Positions 9,814 through 22,195 of a DNA stretch of 64,000 bases are shown piece after piece (positions within the stretch are counted from its first letter, which is position 1; each line of letters opens with the position of its first letter). This DNA comes from Allolobophora icterica (taxonomy: Eukaryota > Annelida > Clitellata > Crassiclitellata > Lumbricidae), in the NCBI GenBank assembly GCA_963556255.1, contig OY744615.1, positions 15,517,537 through 15,581,536 of the forward strand. Reading direction: 5' to 3'. The notes under the pieces are model-generated. The model did not search any database and was not told the origin of the DNA. It saw only the letters and a program-made list of their open reading frames with translations. The position numbers and the translations under genes are program-made.

Positions 9814-10783
9814 ACGTCTATAACTGAATGCTAATGTTCAATCGATCATTGATTCGATCACAAATCGATCATTGTTTAAAAGTGAGAAAAATTCTTATCC
9901 GTCAGGCCCATGCCATTAGTTTTTGTAAAATCTGAACATTTCGCGCCTGACGAAATGATTTGGGTAAAAATCTTTCGCTCGTTTAATTCGCTTAAGTTGT
10001 AGAAATTAAAAAGCAATCAATATAGGGGGATTAGTTGCTATAATCCACTAATTATTATTATACTACTTCTCAGCTTTTCGCTCTAAAACCAACTGTCCTT
10101 GTGCCAAGTAAAAGCATATGCTGTGGAGGACTTGAATGACCCTACCGGTATCTCCAGTACCAGTAGTCCAGTACCGGTATAAGTACGGCTTCAATTAATG
10201 TCTGGACCGGTATCAGTACCAGTAATCTAACTATACATAGATGAAAATATTGATGCAAGCGAAGTTGACAATAATTCTGATGCTGATTATGTTGAGAAGT
10301 CTGGTGACAATACAGACATACCGAGTCTGAAGATGACATGATCAGTGGTACTGGTACTAATTCCCATGGAGATGCTGACGATTCGGATGACGAACCACTT
10401 TGTAACAAGGTCCAACAGAAGATTAGATTAAGCCAACAGTTGGAAATTTTACATTGTATGTTTGAGGCTGGCAAACAAGGCGTAAATTTATGTTGGAAAG
10501 ATTCTACATAGGCCCTATAAGCCCTTTCGACATGTCGTGTGCGCATGCGCATTGACTCGACCCACTTAATTGTCCTCGAGGTCTTCACTACCAACTTTGT
10601 CAACAAACGAAACGCAAGTCGCTGTGGGTCGATTGCATTTAATGTTTATGATTTGTAGCATTACTTAAAAATATGAAAATCCATTCGCCTAGATCAACGA
10701 ATCTGTGATCTATGTTTAGCATAATTTCAACTCGAGCACTCTTACTTAGTGAATGCATGCGGGCAATTTTAAGATGTCTGAAT
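9814..10783. other. Noncoding tract with a degenerate acidic coding remnant
   Basis: 10141-10230 is rich in ACCGGTA and AGTACCAGTA motifs. From about 10226 to 10510 the plus strand encodes acidic, Ser/Asp-rich peptide in two frames (for example DENIDASEVDNNSDADYVEK, then DADDSDDEPLCNKVQQK), separated by a stop and a frame change. It looks like the N-terminal part of a transposase or a dead exon, but I cannot assign it. Confidence 0.35.
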
Positions 10784-11011
10784 CAGGGGCGCCCGCAGAC
10801 GGACGCACTGGACGCACGTGCGTCCACCCACCAAATCAAATCCACACAAAGAATAGGCATCGCATCGATATTTTTGGTAAACGATAACACGTACGGCATG
10901 TTAAAGCACTAGATGTCATCTAAATTGAATTAGGACTGGAGGGTACGGGAGGGATGTGCGTCCAATTTTTTGCGTGTGCGTCCAATTTTTTTAGGCCTGC
11001 GGGCGCCCCTG
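10784..11011. mobile_element. 228-bp hAT MITE
   Basis: TIRs CAGGGGCGCCCGCAG / CTGCGGGCGCCCCTG are perfect over 15 bp. Direct repeats GTCTGAAT at 10776-10783 and 11012-11019 form a perfect 8-bp target duplication. GTGCGTCC motifs lie just inside both ends. Confidence 0.95.
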
Positions 11012-11019
11012 GTCTGAAT

Positions 11020-11587
11020 TAAACATCTTTAATGAAACATTCACTACCAGTCATATTGCAACAAAGTATGAAATGGTTATAGGTGTGATTCTATGTAAAA
11101 AGATTAAATATACTTAAGTTTTAGTTAATTAATTAATACTTTTAATATTTTCTGGTTAAGCTTGTGCATTGCTCTCAGATGGTGCATCAGATGCAACCAT
11201 GCTAGGAAAACGAAAGTATTAAAACATGTCTCTAGCATCGATTGGCAAACATCCCAGAATGATTTGTTAAACAATTTTCTTTCAAAAAAGGAGCCACACT
11301 TACTGAAAAATCACACCACTGCCTATTACCGAACTGCTATCTGCATTTGAATATGTGTTACTTTTAATACTGATGAGTGCGACTTAACATGACATGACCA
11401 TCAGCAGTCACGACATGTGGCAGAAGTGGTTTCAGCAGGATCTATGTCTGCAAAACTAATTGGACACTTAACCTCAAGCAATCCCTCACCACAGCATCTA
11501 TAAGTGACAATTCTATCTGGTGAAGCACATAAAACTGAAAGTCTCTTATGAATGTACATATATAAGCCACATTCCTGTTGGAACTGC
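11020..11587 (+). other. Noncoding; possible transposase crumbs
   Basis: Short open stretches at 11162-11350 look protein-like (for example ALLSDGASDATMLGKRKY in one frame, which recalls the SDGSTD region of hAT-derived proteins), but stops break every frame. No gene is called. Confidence 0.3.
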
Positions 11588-11596
11588 TAAGTTTTC
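11588..11596 (+). repeat. Target-site duplication, left copy (TAAGTTTTC)
   Basis: Perfect 9-bp match to 22487-22495, immediately outside the terminal inverted repeat. Confidence 0.85.
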
Positions 11597-11632
11597 ATGT
11601 CTGTCAAGTTGTCATACATATTCGTATTCACA

Positions 11633-12409
11633 TTCATCCTCATATTCACATTCAAAAATCCATTGAATTGACAACTTCGCGAGTATGAAAGACCTACTCA
11701 TCCCCATCATAAACCAAAGATTTTGTAATCCCATACACTACTTCCATAGCACTACTGAATCCACTCATCCGCTATCCAGAGCAAAGACCCATATCTCAAC
11801 GGTAGCCTCTCAAAGGTCCCATATATCCTCATAATCACATTCAAAAATCCATTGAATTGCCAACTTCGCGAGTATAAAAAACCTACTCAACCCCATAATA
11901 AACCAAAGATTTTGTAATCCCATACACTACTTCCATAGCACTACTGAATCCACTCATCCGCTATCCAGAGCAAAGACCCATATCTCAACGGTAGCCTCTC
12001 AAAGGTCCCATATATCCTCATATTCACATTCAAAAATCCATTGAATTGCCAACTTCGCGAGTATGAAAGACCTACTCATCCCCATCATAAACCAAATATT
12101 TTCTAATCCCATACACTGCTTCCATAGCACTACTGAATCCACTCATCCGCTATCCAGAGCAAAGACCCATATCTCAACGGTAGCCTCTCAATGGTACCAT
12201 ATATCCTCATATTCACATTCAAAAATCCATTGAATTGCCAACTTCACGAGTATAGAAAACCTACTCATCCCCATAATAAACCAAAGATTTTCTAATCCCA
12301 TACACTACCCGAATAGGACTACTTAATACATCCATCACTTATCAAGAGCAAAGACCCATATCTCAACGGCAACCTCTCAAAGTTCCCATTTATCCTCATA
12401 TTCACATTA
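11633..12409 (-). repeat. 189-bp repeat array, left arm (about 4.1 units)
   Basis: The landmark CAACTTCGCG or a variant occurs at 11672, 11861, 12050 and 12239, exactly 189 bp apart. The sequence is the reverse complement of the array at 16716-22195. The innermost unit is the most diverged (changes near 12307-12350). Confidence 0.95.
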
Positions 12410-12871
12410 GTAGATGGGATATTCAGGCGTTACGCCACCAAGTCTAAAAATAAGGGGACACCACTTTTAAGGCGCCTCAGAAGCCGTGATGGCTTAAAAT
12501 TACATAATTCATATTATGGCGAAAAATCTACACATATCTACGAGACGCTTTTCGATTCAACCAAAAAAGAGATCGCTATGAAGTGCCTTAACACATCAAA
12601 TTGTAAACGTACCGTTTGGTGCCAGCCGAGCCGCCTCCCACGAGGCCGGCCCAAACCATTCGGGTCACCAGAATATCCCATACCGATGTCTTTAAATGAG
12701 AATTTTTCCATTTTAAGAAATAATATAGTCTGAATATTATCAAAAAAAATTAATTTAATGAAATAATGTAGTTTGAGTATTATCATAAAGATTTCATTTA
12801 AGAAATAATATAGTTTGAGTATTATTGAATACGATTCATTCGGTTTTATCGGTGCAAAACAACTTCTGATT
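12410..12871. other. Inner flank: short inverted pair and 3 AT-rich repeats
   Basis: TGGGATATTC near 12416 and its inverse GAATATCCCA near 12671 may mark a small inserted element of about 265 bp. Between 12712 and 12825 the block AAGAAATAATATAGTTTGAG followed by TATTAT appears three times with variations, just upstream of the acidic ORF. No gene. Confidence 0.5.
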
Positions 12872-13201
12872 ATGGATCATATTGATGTTGATATCGAGTT
12901 GGAGGAACTTGAAGTGGATGTGGTAGAGATTGATTTTTATCCGCAGGATGATGAGATATCTGAGGATGAAGGGATAGTGAGTGGTGAAGAAGATTTCGAG
13001 TTGGAGGAAATCGACCCTGACGAGGCAATGGAACGGATCTTGGTAGAGGTGCCTGGTATTGATTTTAACAAGAATGCGTGGCGTGAAGAACTTGCAATGA
13101 TGGATCCGTACGAGATCGATGAAATTTTGAGAAAGGCACGTGAAGAAGACGGTTGTGATTCCGACCTTTATGATATGCTCCGCCAATGGTATGGGAGATA
13201 G
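12872..13201 (+). CDS. Small acidic protein of unknown function (109 aa)
   Basis: The first ATG in frame is at 12872; the upstream open codons have only a TTG and are AT-repeat sequence, so I start here. The protein is very acidic (runs such as DIELEELEVDVVEID and EDFELEEIDPDEAMERI), has a helical C-terminal part (MDPYEIDEILRKAREEDG) and ends RQWYGR. There is no signal peptide or membrane segment. It lies in the core of the foldback-like element, upstream of the broken polymerase and on the same strand, and unlike that gene it has no internal stop. A-rich sequence with AATAAA-like motifs follows within 60 bp. Short acidic proteins are common in mobile elements and viruses, but I recognise no family. 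Confidence 0.5.
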   Translation: MDHIDVDIELEELEVDVVEIDFYPQDDEISEDEGIVSGEEDFELEEIDPDEAMERILVEVPGIDFNKNAWREELAMMDPYEIDEILRKAREEDGCDSDLYDMLRQWYGR

Positions 13202-13419
13202 TAAAAATAAGATAACACAACAGTACCATAAAAATGTTTAAAAAAATTATATTAAAATAAAAATAAAAACAAAAAACTTCTTTTGGAACAGCCTCCCATG
13301 AGTTGGGAACAAACTAGGCCCTAATTAATAAAAATAAAGTATTTTCAAATTACAGAATGAACTATTTATGGTATACATAAAACATAATGTATGGACAAAA
13401 TTTTGCAAGTGGCTCGTAG

Positions 13420-13662
13420 TAGGTAAAACAACCCTCTGCTGTCGCAGATGCATTGGGGAGTACTGTTTCAAAAATTTAGTACTAATGCGAAACGGTTGCG
13501 GGACAAAACCATGCTCTAAATGTGGAAAGGGGTATTAAAACACGTGTGGGTGAATGCATGAAGTGTGGTTATTTCGCTAAATATTTCAGAGCTCGACTAG
13601 GTGGGTTAATTCGTGAATTTAATAAAGAATGGAAACGTCTTTCATCTATATCATTAGACTAG
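13420..13662 (+). pseudogene. Broken Cys-rich (zinc-ribbon-like) small ORF
   Basis: Two Cys-pair segments lie in consecutive frames: RNGCGTKPCSKCGKGY ending at a stop near 13537, then VGECMKCGYFAKYFRARLGG continuing to a stop at 13660-13662. Together they look like one small zinc-ribbon protein split by a frameshift. The stretch sits between the acidic ORF and the polymerase, same strand. No family is assigned. Confidence 0.3.
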
Positions 13663-13714
13663 AAAATGAAAAAAATTCTATTTAAAGAAAAGATAAAGTT
13701 ATTATATTGAGATA

Positions 13715-16292
13715 ATGAATTATCTAGATATTACTATGGATAAAAATATTAAGCAATTGCTGGGTGGGTTTACCGCGCCCAGAGCTCTTCGGGCTGTTCT
13801 ATAGAACATCTTAGACGAATCTATCCCAGATGCAGTCAAAAGACGCTTACTACAACCACTGCTTCCAAGGCCAATTCCTCCAGTGCGCAAGCATAGAGGG
13901 GCAAAACGTAAGGCCCTTCTAGCAGAATTCGACCCACTCCTAATTAAGAAGGCTAGAGGTGGACCACCATCCTTTGTAGTGCACAGAGAGCTCGCCAATC
14001 AGCTTCTGAGAGACTTTCGTGCAGAAGTACCTCTTAACCACAGGCTGGAAGGAGATGCGTTGGCTTTCTTCGGTGCGATGGAGCACAACATTGAGTCGCA
14101 GCTCAACGAAGAGCTATTCAAGAATGGCGGTGTGAAATTCTCTCAAGTGTTGACTGTTGATTTGGAAAAGTTAGCGGCAACAGTTGATAATGTGTATGAT
14201 GGCAACGCGGCTCCTGGTACTATTACCAACACGGCCTACTTTCGAAGCAAAGCAGTACCAGTTACCAATGCGGGGAAAATCCAGGGAATTATACGGAAGG
14301 CCAAGGCTGAAGTACTAAAACTCCTCGAAGAGTACACCATTGAGGGATCGGGGTGGAGAGTGAAGCGGGTCGTGGCGCTAGACCTCAGTTTTGCAAAATA
14401 TAAGCCTTTCCGAGGTAAGAGCTACTTTCCCACAACAAAGTACATCCCCCATCGCACGGTTATTAATGTCAAGTATGAAGATAAACGATGCTTCGAGTGG
14501 GCCATATTAAGCGCCATGTATCCAGTAGATCATAAGCAACACCCCTATTCTCCCAGTAAGTATCGTGCCCACCTCCTCGAGCTAAACTTTGACGGTATAG
14601 AATTTCCAGTGAAGGTCACAGATATCGACAAGTTTGAGCGTCAAAACCCAACTATAAGTGTCTCAGTCTTCGGGTGGGATAAAGCTTTGTATTAAATTCA
14701 CATTTCAGACCGGGCCAGTGTCCACAATCTTGACCTTCTACTACTGGCCGACGACGCAAATGAAAATTGTCAATATGTCTGGATCAAGGATCTAGCCCGC
14801 ATGCTTTATTAAAACAGCAAATTTCAAGGACGAAAACATCCATGTCGCCGCTGCCTCCACATATTCTGTAGACAAGACTTGCTGGATGCTCATATCAAAG
14901 ATTGTCAGGGCATTAGTAAGAAGCCTCAGCGGATTGAGATGCCAAAAGAGGATGAAAATATCCTCAAATTCCAGAATCACCACAAACAGATGCGCGTTCC
15001 GTATATCATATACGCCGATTTCGAGGCGTTGAACGTGCCACTCCTAAATGCGGCCATGAACCCCAACGAGAGCAACACCAGACAGATAGCTGAGCAGAAA
15101 CCGTGCAGCTTCTGTTACATAGTGGTTCGATGCGACGGCCGCACGAAGAAACCAGTTTTATATCGGAGAGAACGCCGTGGAAGCGTTCCTACAACGACTA
15201 CCAGGCTAGCTAGCCTCTATCAGACAAAGGATGGCCACCCCAGCTAGGACGGTTATGTCAGCGGCCGATCGCCAATCATTCCGCGAGGCTATCGAATGTC
15301 ACATCTGCGGAAATGCTCTCGAAGCGGATAGAGTTCGTGACCACTGCCACATTACCGGTAAGTACCGAGGTTCCGCTCACAATGCCTGAAAGTTCAGACT
15401 TCGAACATATCCCGATAAGTGTAAGGTACCGGTAGTCTTCCACAATATGCGAGGTTACGACAGCCACCTCATAATGCAAGCGATAGGTAGCTGTGAGGCC
15501 GCACACGATGAAAAAACTGAAATTATCTGTATTCCAAACAATATGGAGAAATATATGACATTCAACATTGGACAACTACAGTTCATTGATAGCCTCCAGT
15601 TTCTAAACAGCTCATTGGATAAATTATCAGGAAACCTATCACCGGAAGATCTAAAAGTCACAACGTCGTATATAAACGAAAATTTTGCTCATAACGAAAG
15701 GTTAAAATTAGATCTTTTGAGACGAAAGAGCGTGTATTGTTACGAATACATCCACGATTACCACCGCTTCGAAGAAGACCGTCTTCCACCCAAAGAAGAT
15801 TTCTACAGCAGGCTGTCCCGAGAGAACATTTCTGATGAGGATTATCAACACGCCCAACGAGTATAAACTCTGGGCGACTATCACGACTTGTATCTCTGTA
15901 CGGATGTACTCCTACTAGCGGATGTATTCGAGACCTTCAGAGATGCATCGATGAAGCACTACAGTCTGGACCCGGCTAACTACTTCTCTTTACCAGGAAT
16001 GGCCTGGGACGCTTTGCTGAAAAAGACGAAAATCGAACTCGAACTTTTAACCGATATAGACATGCATTTGTTTGTAGAGAAAGGTCTCAGAGGTGGAATC
16101 TCGATGGTATCTAAGCGCTTCGCAAAGGCCAACAACCCACAATGCCCAGATCATGATACTACGAAGCCAGAAAACAGGATGTACCTCGACGCTAATAACC
16201 TTTGCGGCTGGGCGATGCAACAGCCGCTGCCAGTTGGAGGATTCAGCTGGGAGATCCCAAACAATCTACGGCTATGGCTATGTGCATTGTAA
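13715..16292 (+). pseudogene. Decayed family-B DNA polymerase, protein-primed (Polinton/Maverick-like) type
   Basis: Homology runs from an ATG at 13715. It is broken by stops at 13802, 14693, 14810, 15245, 15386 and 15864 and by at least one frameshift between about 15150 and 15290. Recognisable parts in order: a C2H2-like finger (CRRCLHIFCRQDLLDAH, ~14850); Exo I (YADFEAL, ~15010); an HNH/endonuclease-VII-like Cys-His block (ECHICGN...DHCHITGKYRG, ~15292-15370); Exo II (HNMRGYDSHL, ~15441); Exo III (YLCTDVLLLADVF, ~15890); and polymerase motif A (YLDANNLCGWAM, ~16180), where the usual aromatic after NNL is Cys. Sequence similarity stops about 16265, so motifs B and C are missing and no active enzyme can be made. 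Such polymerases replicate self-synthesising Polinton/adintovirus-type elements. Confidence 0.8.
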
Positions 16293-16715
16293 TTATTAAA
16301 GCAGACGATTGTCATTTGCTTCCATAGACGATATAAATAATAGAGCAATACCATAGAGCAATAATTAAGCGAGTTATTCCTAAAAACCGTTTGCCATCCC
16401 TGCATCAATAGCTAAGAAGTCTCACTTCTTTGCGCGTGGAGGTCATGTGTGCACGCACACATAAATTTTTTTCTGGTCTTTTGGAGCCCCCGGAAGCGTG
16501 GGGCCCCTGGCGACTGCCCACAATGCCCATGCGTTAACACGGCACTGCTAAATAGTTCTGTTGAAGAGGTGTTATGTAAATCCTTGAATTAATGAATGAA
16601 TGAATGAATGAATGAATGAATGAATGAATGAATGAATGAATATATCACCCACCCACCTCCAAAATGACATCGCTCTTGTTGCTCCGCTCTATTCTCTCGG
16701 TGCAATTGAGGATAT
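16293..16715. other. Inner flank with (GAAT)n
   Basis: Noncoding. 16590-16640 is (GAAT)n. A GC-rich patch at 16485-16550 (GGGGCCCCTGGCGACTGCCC) looks like a fragment of another repeat. The 189-bp array begins at about 16716. Confidence 0.6.
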
Positions 16716-19700
16716 ATACTCGCGAAGTTGGCAATTCAATGAATTTTTGAATGTGAATATGAGGATATATGGGACTTTTGAGAGGCTACCGTTGAGATAT
16801 GGGTCTTTGCTCTGGATAGCGGATGAGTGGATTCAGTAGTGCTATGGAAGTAGTGTATGGGATTACAAAATCTTTGGTTTATTATGGGGATGACTAGGTT
16901 TTCTATACTCGCGAAGTTGTCAATTCAATGGATTTTTGAATGTGAATATGAGGATATATGGGACCTTTGAGAGGCTACCGTTGAGATATGGGTCTTTGCT
17001 CTGGATAGCGGATGAGTGGATTCAGTAGTGCTATGGAAGTAGTGTGTGGGATTACAAAATCTTTGGTTTATTATGGGGATGAGTAGGTTTTTTATACTCG
17101 CGAAGTTGGCAATTCAATGGATTTTTGAATGTGAATATGAGGATATATGGGACCTTTGAGAGGCTACCGTTGAGATATGGGTCTTTGCTCTGGATAGCGG
17201 ATGAGTGGATTCAGTAGTGCTATGGAAGTAGTCTATGGGATTACAAAATCTTTGGTTTATGATGGGGATGAGTAGGTTTTTTATACTCTGGAAGTTGGCA
17301 ATTCAATGGATTTTTGAATGTGAATATGAGGATATATGGGACCTTTGAGAGGCTACCGTTGAGATATGGGTCTTTGCTCTGGATAGCGGATGAGTGGATT
17401 CAGTAGTGCTATGGAAGTAGTGTGTGGGATTACAAAATCTTTGGTTTATTATGGGGATGAGTAGGTTTTTTATACTCGCGAAGTTGGCAATTCAATGGAT
17501 TTTTGAATGTGAATATGAGGATATATGGGACCTTTGAGAGGCTACCGTTGAGATACGGGCCTTTGCTCTGGATAGCGGATGAGTGGATTCAGTAGTGCTA
17601 TGGAAGTAGTGTGTGGGATTACAAAATCTTTGGTTTATTATGGGGATGAGTAGGTTTTTTATACTCGCGAAGTTGGCAATTCAATGGATTTTTGAATGTG
17701 AATATGAGGATATATGGGACCTTTGAGAGGCTACCGTTGAGATATGGGTCTTTGCTCTGGATAGCGGATGAGTGGATTCAGTAGTGCTATGGAAGTAGTC
17801 TATGGGATTACAAAATCTTTGGTTTATGATGGGGATGAGTAGGTTTTTTATACTCTGGAAGTTGGCAATTCAATGGATTTTTGAATGTGAATATGAGGAT
17901 ATATGGGACCTTTGAGAGGCTACCGTTGAGATATGGGTCTTTGCTCTGGATAGCGGATGAGTGGATTCAGTAGTGCTATGGAAGTAGTGTGTGGGATTAG
18001 AAAATCTTTGGTTTATTATGGGGATGAGTAGGTTTTTTATACTCGCGAAGTTGGCAATTCAATGGATTTTTGAATGTGAATATGAGGATATATGGGACCT
18101 TTGAGAGGCTACCGTTGAGATATGGGTCTTTGCTCTGGATAGCGGATGAGTGGATTCAGTAGTGGTATGGAAGTAGTGTATGGGATTACAAAATCTTTGG
18201 TTTATGATGGGGATGAGTAGGTCTTTCATACTCGCGAAGTTGTCAATTCAATGGATTTTTGAATGTGAATATGAGGATATATGGGACCTTTGAGAGGCTA
18301 CCGTTGAGATATGGGTCTTTGCTCTGGATAGCGGATGAGTGGATTCAGTAGTGCTATGGAAGTAGTGTGTGGGATTACAAAATCTTTGGTTTATTATGGG
18401 GATGAGTAGGTTTTTTATACTCGCGAAGTTGGCAATTCAATGGATTTTTGAATGTGAATATGAGGATATATGGGACCTTTGAGAGGCTACCGTTGAGATA
18501 TGGGTCTTTGCTCTGGATAGCGGATGAGTGGATTCAGTAGTGCTATGGAAGTAGTGTGTGGGATTACAAAATCTTTGGTTTATTATGGGGATGAGTAGGT
18601 TTTCTATACTCGTGAAGTTGGCAATTCAATGGATTTTTGAATGTGAATATGAGGATAAATGGGACCTTTGAGAGGTTACCGTTGAGATATGGGTCTTTGC
18701 TCTGGATAGCGGATGAGTGGATTCAGTAGTGCTATGGAAGTAGTGTATGGGATTACAAAATCTTTGGTTTATTATGGGGATGAGTAGGTTTTTTATACTC
18801 GCGAATTTGGCAATTCAATGGATTTTTGAATGTGAATATGAGGATATATGGGACCTTTGAGAGGCTACCGTTGAGATATGGGTCTTTGCTCTGGATAGCG
18901 GATGAGTGGATTCAGTAGTGCTATGGAAGTAGTCTATGGGATTACAAAATCTTTGGTTTATGATGGGGATGAGTAGGTCTTTCATACTCGCGAAGTTGTC
19001 AATTCAATGGATTTTTGAATGTGAATATGAGGATATATTGGACCTTTGAGAGGCTACCGTTGAGATATGGGTCTTTGCTCTGGACAGCGGATGAGTGGAT
19101 TCAGTAGTGCTATGGAAGTAGTGTATGGGATTACAAAATCTTTGGTTTATGATGGGGATGAGTAGGTCTTTCATACTCGCGAAGTTGTCAATTCAATGGA
19201 TTTTTGAATGTGAATATGAGGATATATGGGACCTTTGAGAGGCTACCGTTGAGATATGGGTCTTTGCTCTGGATAGCGGATGAGTGGATTCAGTAGTGCT
19301 ATGGAAGTAGTGTGTGGGATTACAAAATCTTTGGTTTATTATGGGGATGAGTAGGTTTTTTATACTCGCGAAGTTGGCAATTCAATGGATTTTTGAATGT
19401 GAATATGAGGATATATGGGACCTTTGAGAGGCTACCGTTGAGATATGGGTCTTTGCTCTGGATAGCGGATGAGTGGATTCAGTAGTGCTATGGAAGTAGT
19501 GTGTGGGATTACAAAATCTTTGGTTTATTATGGGGATGAGTAGGTTTTCTATACTCGTGAAGTTGGCAATTCAATGGATTTTTGAATGTGAATATGAGGA
19601 TAAATGGGACCTTTGAGAGGTTACCGTTGAGATATGGGTCTTTGCTCTGGATAGCGGATGAGTGGATTCAGTAGTGCTATGGAAGTAGTGTATGGGATTA

Positions 19701-22195
19701 CAAAATCTTTGGTTTATTATGGGGATGAGTAGGTTTTTTATACTCGCGAATTTGGCAATTCAATGGATTTTTGAATGTGAATATGAGGATATATGGGACC
19801 TTTGAGAGGCTACCGTTGAGATATGGGTCTTTGCTCTGGATAGCGGATGAGTGGATTCAGTAGTGCTATGGAAGTAGTCTATGGGATTACAAAATCTTTG
19901 GTTTATGATGGGGATGAGTAGGTTTTTTATACTCTGGAAGTTGGCAATTCAATGGATTTTTGAATGTGAATATGAGGATATATGGGACCTTTGAGAGGCT
20001 ACCGTTGAGATACGGGTCTTTGCTCTGGATAGCGGATGAGTGGATTCAGTAGTGCTATGGAAGTAGTGTATTGTATGGGATTAGAAAATCTTTGGTTTAT
20101 TATGGGGATGAGTAGGTTTTTTATACTCTGGAAGTTGGCAATTCAATGGATTTTTGAATGTGAATATGAGGATATATGGGACCATTGAGAGGCTACCGTT
20201 GAGATATGGGTCTTTGCTCTGGATAGCGGATGAGTGGATTCAGTAGTGCTATGGAAGTAGTGTATGGGATTACAAAATCTTTGGTTTATGATGGGGATGA
20301 GTAGGTCTTTCATACTCGCGAAGTTGTCAATTCAATGGATTTTTGAATGTGAATATGAGGATATATGGGACCTTTGAGAGGCTACCGTTGAGATATGGGT
20401 CTTTGCTCTGGATAGCGGATGAGTGGATTCAGTAGTGCTATGGAAGTAGTGTGTGGGATTAGAAAATCTTTGGTTTATTATGGGGATGAGTAGGTTTTCT
20501 ATACTCGTGAAGTTGGCAATTCAATGGATTTTTGAATGTGAATATGAGGATTCATGGGACCTTTGAGAGGCTACCGTTGAGATACGGGTCTTTGCTCTGG
20601 ATAGCGGATGAGTGGATTCAGTAGTGCTATGGAAGTAGTGTATGGGATTACAAAATCTTTGGTTTATTATGGGGATGAGTACGTTTTTTATACTCTGGAA
20701 GTTGGCAATTCAATGGATTTTTGAATGTGAATATGAGGATATATGGGACCATTGAGAGGCTACCGTTGAGATATGGGTCTTTGCTCTGGATAGCGGATGA
20801 GTGGATTCAGTAGTGCTATGGAAGTAGTGTATGGGATTACAAAATCTTTGGTTTATGATGGGGATGAGTAGGTCTTTCATACTCGCGAAGTTGTCAATTC
20901 AATGGATTTTTGAATGTGAATATGAGGATATATGGGACCTTTGAGAGGCTACCGTTGAGATATGGGTCTTTGCTCTGGATAGCGGATGAGTGGATTCAGT
21001 AGTGCTATGGAAGTAGTGTGTGGGATTACAAAATCTTTGGTTTATTATGGGGATGAGTAGGTTTTCTATACTCGTGAAGTTGGCAATTCAATGGATTTTT
21101 GAATGTGAATATGAGGATTCATGGGACCTTTGAGAGGTTACCGTTGAGATATGGGTCTTTGCTCTGGATAGCGGATGAGTGGATTCAGTAGTGCTATGGA
21201 AGTAGTGTATGGGATTACAAAATCTTTGGTTTATTATGGGGATGAGTAGGTTTTTTATACTCGCGAATTTGGCAATTCAATGGATTTTTGAATGTGAATA
21301 TGAGGATAAATGGGACCTTTGAGAGGCTACCGTTGAGATATGGGTCTTTGCTCTGGATAGCGGATGAGTGGATTCAGTAGTGCTATGGAAGTAGTCTATG
21401 GGATTACAAAATCTTTGGTTTATGATGGGGATGAGTAGGTCTTTCATACTCGCGAAGTTGTCAATTCAATGGATTTTTGAATGTGAATATGAGGATATAT
21501 TGGACCTTTGAGAGGCTACCGTTGAGATATGGGTCTTTGCTCTGGACAGCGGATGAGTGGATTCAGTAGTGCTATGGAAGTAGTGTATGGGATTACAAAA
21601 TCTTTGGTTTATTATGGGGATGAGTAGGTTTTTTATACTCGCGAAGTTGGCAATTCAATGGATTTTTGAATGTGAATATGAGGATATATGGGACCTTTGA
21701 GAGGCTACCGTTGAGATATGGGTCTTTGCTCTGGATAGCGGATGAGTGGATTCAGTAGTGCTATGGAAGTAGTGTATGGGATTAGAAAATCTTTGGTTTA
21801 TTATGGGGATGAGTAGGTTTTTTATACTCGCGAAGATGGCAATTCAATGGATTTTTGAATGTGAATATGAGGATATATGGGACCTTTGAGAGGCTACCGT
21901 TGAGATACGGGTCTTTGCTCTGGATAGCGGATGAGTGGATTCAGTAGTACTATGGAAGTAGTGTATGGGATTACAAAATCTTTGGTTTATGATGGGGATG
22001 AGTAGGTCTTTCATACTCGCGAAGTTGTCAATTCAATGGATTTTTGAATGTGAATATGAGGATATATGGGACCTTTGAGAGGCTACCGTTGAGATATGGG
22101 CCTTTGCTCTGGATATGAGATGAGTGTATTAAGTAGTCCTATAGGTATAGTGTATAGGATTAGAAAATCTTTGGGTTATTATGGGGATAAGTGTG
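16716..22195 (+). repeat. 189-bp repeat array, right arm (about 29 units)
   Basis: The landmark ATACTCGCGAAGTTG (variants CTGGAAG, CGTGAAG, CGCGAATTT) recurs every 189 bp from 16716 to about 22012; one unit near 20068 has an insertion of about 5 bp. Units are ~95% alike, and the last (22012-22195) is clearly diverged. Diagnostic variants show multi-unit blocks (see findings). There is no coding potential. Confidence 0.97.

Noticed and set aside
16716..22195. Regular 189-bp repeats as a CRISPR-like array
   Set aside because: Whole units are repeated without unique spacers, in an animal genome, with an inverted partner array in the same element.
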